Assembly (NCBI GenBank): GCA_009733775.1
Contig: WOGZ01000207.1
Span: 1 to 62,192, forward strand
Direction of reading: 5' to 3'
From: Alectoria sarmentosa
Taxonomy: Eukaryota; Ascomycota; Lecanoromycetes; Lecanorales; Parmeliaceae
DNA length: 62,192 nt
This document shows positions 60,606-62,192 of this stretch, piece after piece. Every line of letters begins with the position of its first letter. The first letter of the stretch is position 1. The translations under genes and the position numbers were made by a program. The notes below the pieces were generated by a model. The model was not told the origin of the DNA, did no database searches, and saw nothing but the letters and a program-made list of their open reading frames with translations.

Positions 60606-60800
60606 TGTTGAAAATTAGTTTTCTACGTAACGTACGTAAAATTAACTTTAAAATCGACTTTAAAATTAATTTTAAGGTTAACTTTAAAATCAGTCGTGTC
60701 TTGACATTATTTTGGCGAATAAGCTTAAAAACACGATTTTCTTATATTTCTTACACACTTAATTAACTCATATACGATATTTATTATATATTTTTTAACA
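60606..60800. repeat. Right LTR of the tandem-repeat element
   Basis: 195 bp, same length as the left copy; ends TAACA, then TAAGT. Confidence 0.82.
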
Positions 60801-60805
60801 TAAGT

Positions 60806-62192
60806 AAATAATCGATATGAGAAACGAATTTCTTAAAATAATTTTCATAAAAATAATTTTTGATCTTTCTTTCGATAAATTAAAAAAATGTAAAAAATAG
60901 ATTATAAAATTTGCTATCATTATTTATTCGAAACGAATTTAATTAACGTGCTTCGAATTTTTCGATGTTTTTTTAATATAATATTATTAAATTTTCGATA
61001 TAATATATCATTTGACGAATTTCACGATTGTAACGAATTACTTTTTAATCTTTTCTTTAATTCGATGCTTTCGAAATAATATTATAAACTTTTATTTTAT
61101 AAATAAAATATTCTCGTAAAGTTTTAACATAATAAATAAAATTATTAATTTTTATTATTTAAATATAAATATCTTTTTTTAATAATGTTAAAAGCTTAAT
61201 AATCGTAATAAAAAATCTTTTACATTAAATCGAAAAATATGAAATTTGATAAATAATCAAGGTGAGCGATAATTTTGATATTAAAACTTTTTATTTTCTT
61301 AATTAATCGTTGATCTCATTTCAAATAAATTTGAAAGTTTTTTTATAACACTTTTTCAAATAATTTATTATATATCTCGATTATTTTCGTACTTTTAAAA
61401 GATTTTAAAAGATTATAATTAATAATTATCTCTTCATTTTATAAAAATTCTCGAAGTTTTTTATTATTAAAATGTTAATTTAAGTTATAATAAAAAGCGT
61501 ACGATTTTCGATATATTATAAAAATTAATTTAAGATATTAAATCACATTTTTTACATTAAATGTTTTAATAATAAACGAGATAACGAATTAATTTATATA
61601 ATAAATTAAAATTAATATATAAAATATATCTGCTTTAATAATCTTAAATAATTCGATAAAATTTTATATTTATAAATTAAAACGAAAATGTGATTTTTAT
61701 AAAATTTAAAAATTGAAATCGTATAATAAAATTATGTTTAATATAATTTAAATATTTAATAATATATTTTTCGACATTTTGAAATTATTTAAATTAATAA
61801 CATTTATTTTATAATCGAATTATAATATTAATTTTTATTTAATAATTACTTTAATTATATATTTTTACGAGAATTAATAAAACTTTTTCTTTCGAAATAT
61901 AAAATAAATAATAATCTTTTTAATAAATTTATAAAATATTTACTATTAAACGATAATTAAAAGATTTTCGAAAAAGATTAATAAATGAAATTTTTAAGTT
62001 ATCAATTTATAAATGTTATCGAATTATATCGAAGTCTTATAAGCGTTTTTTTAAATATCATTTTTCGATAGTATATTAAGCGCAAAAATTAATAAATTAT
62101 TTATAATATAACAAGTTAGGATCTATGAATTAAATTTATAATATTTAAAAACAAACGAAGGCGAAACGGACTTAAGACTTAACGTCGATTAA
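60806..62192. other. AT-rich decayed DNA, nothing recognised
   Basis: 1.4 kb of the same composition as the other AT-rich blocks; no paired LTRs, domain remnant or open frame of note. Confidence 0.6.

Larger units (their letters stand above)
59069..60800. mobile_element. Non-autonomous LTR element with an interior of tandem repeats
   Basis: Two 195-bp LTRs (59069-59263 and 60606-60800) start TGTTGAAAATTAGT and end TAATA/TAACA. They match throughout apart from transitions. Flanking pentamers TAAAT (59064-59068) and TAAGT (60801-60805) differ by one G/A, as expected for a RIP-altered target duplication. Each LTR contains four to five 12-bp units of the type TTTTAAAATYRA. The 1342-bp interior has no open frame. 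It is built of two repeat fields: about eleven copies of a GCATTTCGT-TCATATTATCGAA core at 59450-60040 (spacing about 40-80 bp), then AT-rich units around TATTATAAAGAGAAATAA at 60050-60540. I found no convincing primer site, so strand is open. Confidence 0.8.

Noticed and set aside
1..62192. tRNA, rRNA or CRISPR arrays
   Set aside because: I looked for B-box-like GGTTCRA motifs, rRNA landmarks and regularly spaced short repeats; the few B-box-like hits lacked an A box or cloverleaf, and tandem repeats here are contiguous or inside transposons.

Overview
The window looks like nuclear DNA of a filamentous ascomycete (Pezizomycotina). Genes have short introns of 54-77 nt. Product families are fungal (DUF3431, F-box, APC permease, the STAND N-terminal domain often called PigL_N). 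The sequence alternates between gene-bearing DNA of ordinary composition and extremely AT-rich blocks made of decayed LTR retrotransposons. The decay is of the repeat-induced point mutation (RIP) type: transitions only between copies, with stops at former CAA/CAG codons. I cannot name the species.

Layout. 1-6840: AT-rich, with a 180-bp tandem duplication and a 730-bp Mutator-like element with a 10-bp target duplication (5675-6404). 6841-30180: a gene island. It opens with a solo LTR (7196-7365), followed by a DUF3431 protein (-), a Ser-hydrolase of the acyl-protein thioesterase/carboxylesterase family (+), a dienelactone-hydrolase-like protein with three introns (+), an F-box protein (+), about 7.9 kb with no recognisable gene but a striking microsatellite cluster, a 1.39-kb copia-type TRIM with an intact target duplication, an APC-family permease (-) with a GC-AG intron, and a broken 2EXR/F-box-like gene (-).

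30181-54411: about 24 kb of very AT-rich DNA. It contains three decayed Gypsy elements, all on the minus strand (30270-35135, 38925-46558, about 46744-54115), recognised by paired LTRs and by reverse transcriptase or integrase remnants. 54412-58650: a second, small island with remains of STAND/ankyrin genes: a 5'-truncated ankyrin fragment, a 538-codon gene with the STAND N-terminal domain, and an inverted, frameshifted paralogue abutting its 3' end. 58650-62192: AT-rich again, with a 1.73-kb non-autonomous LTR element (59069-60800) whose interior is tandem repeats rather than coding sequence.

The intact genes show no obvious shared pathway. Two neighbouring alpha/beta hydrolases (11.4-13.8 kb) are the only functionally similar neighbours. 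The dominant story is genome defence and decay: repeats mutated beyond coding, with broken genes concentrated at the margins of the AT-rich blocks.
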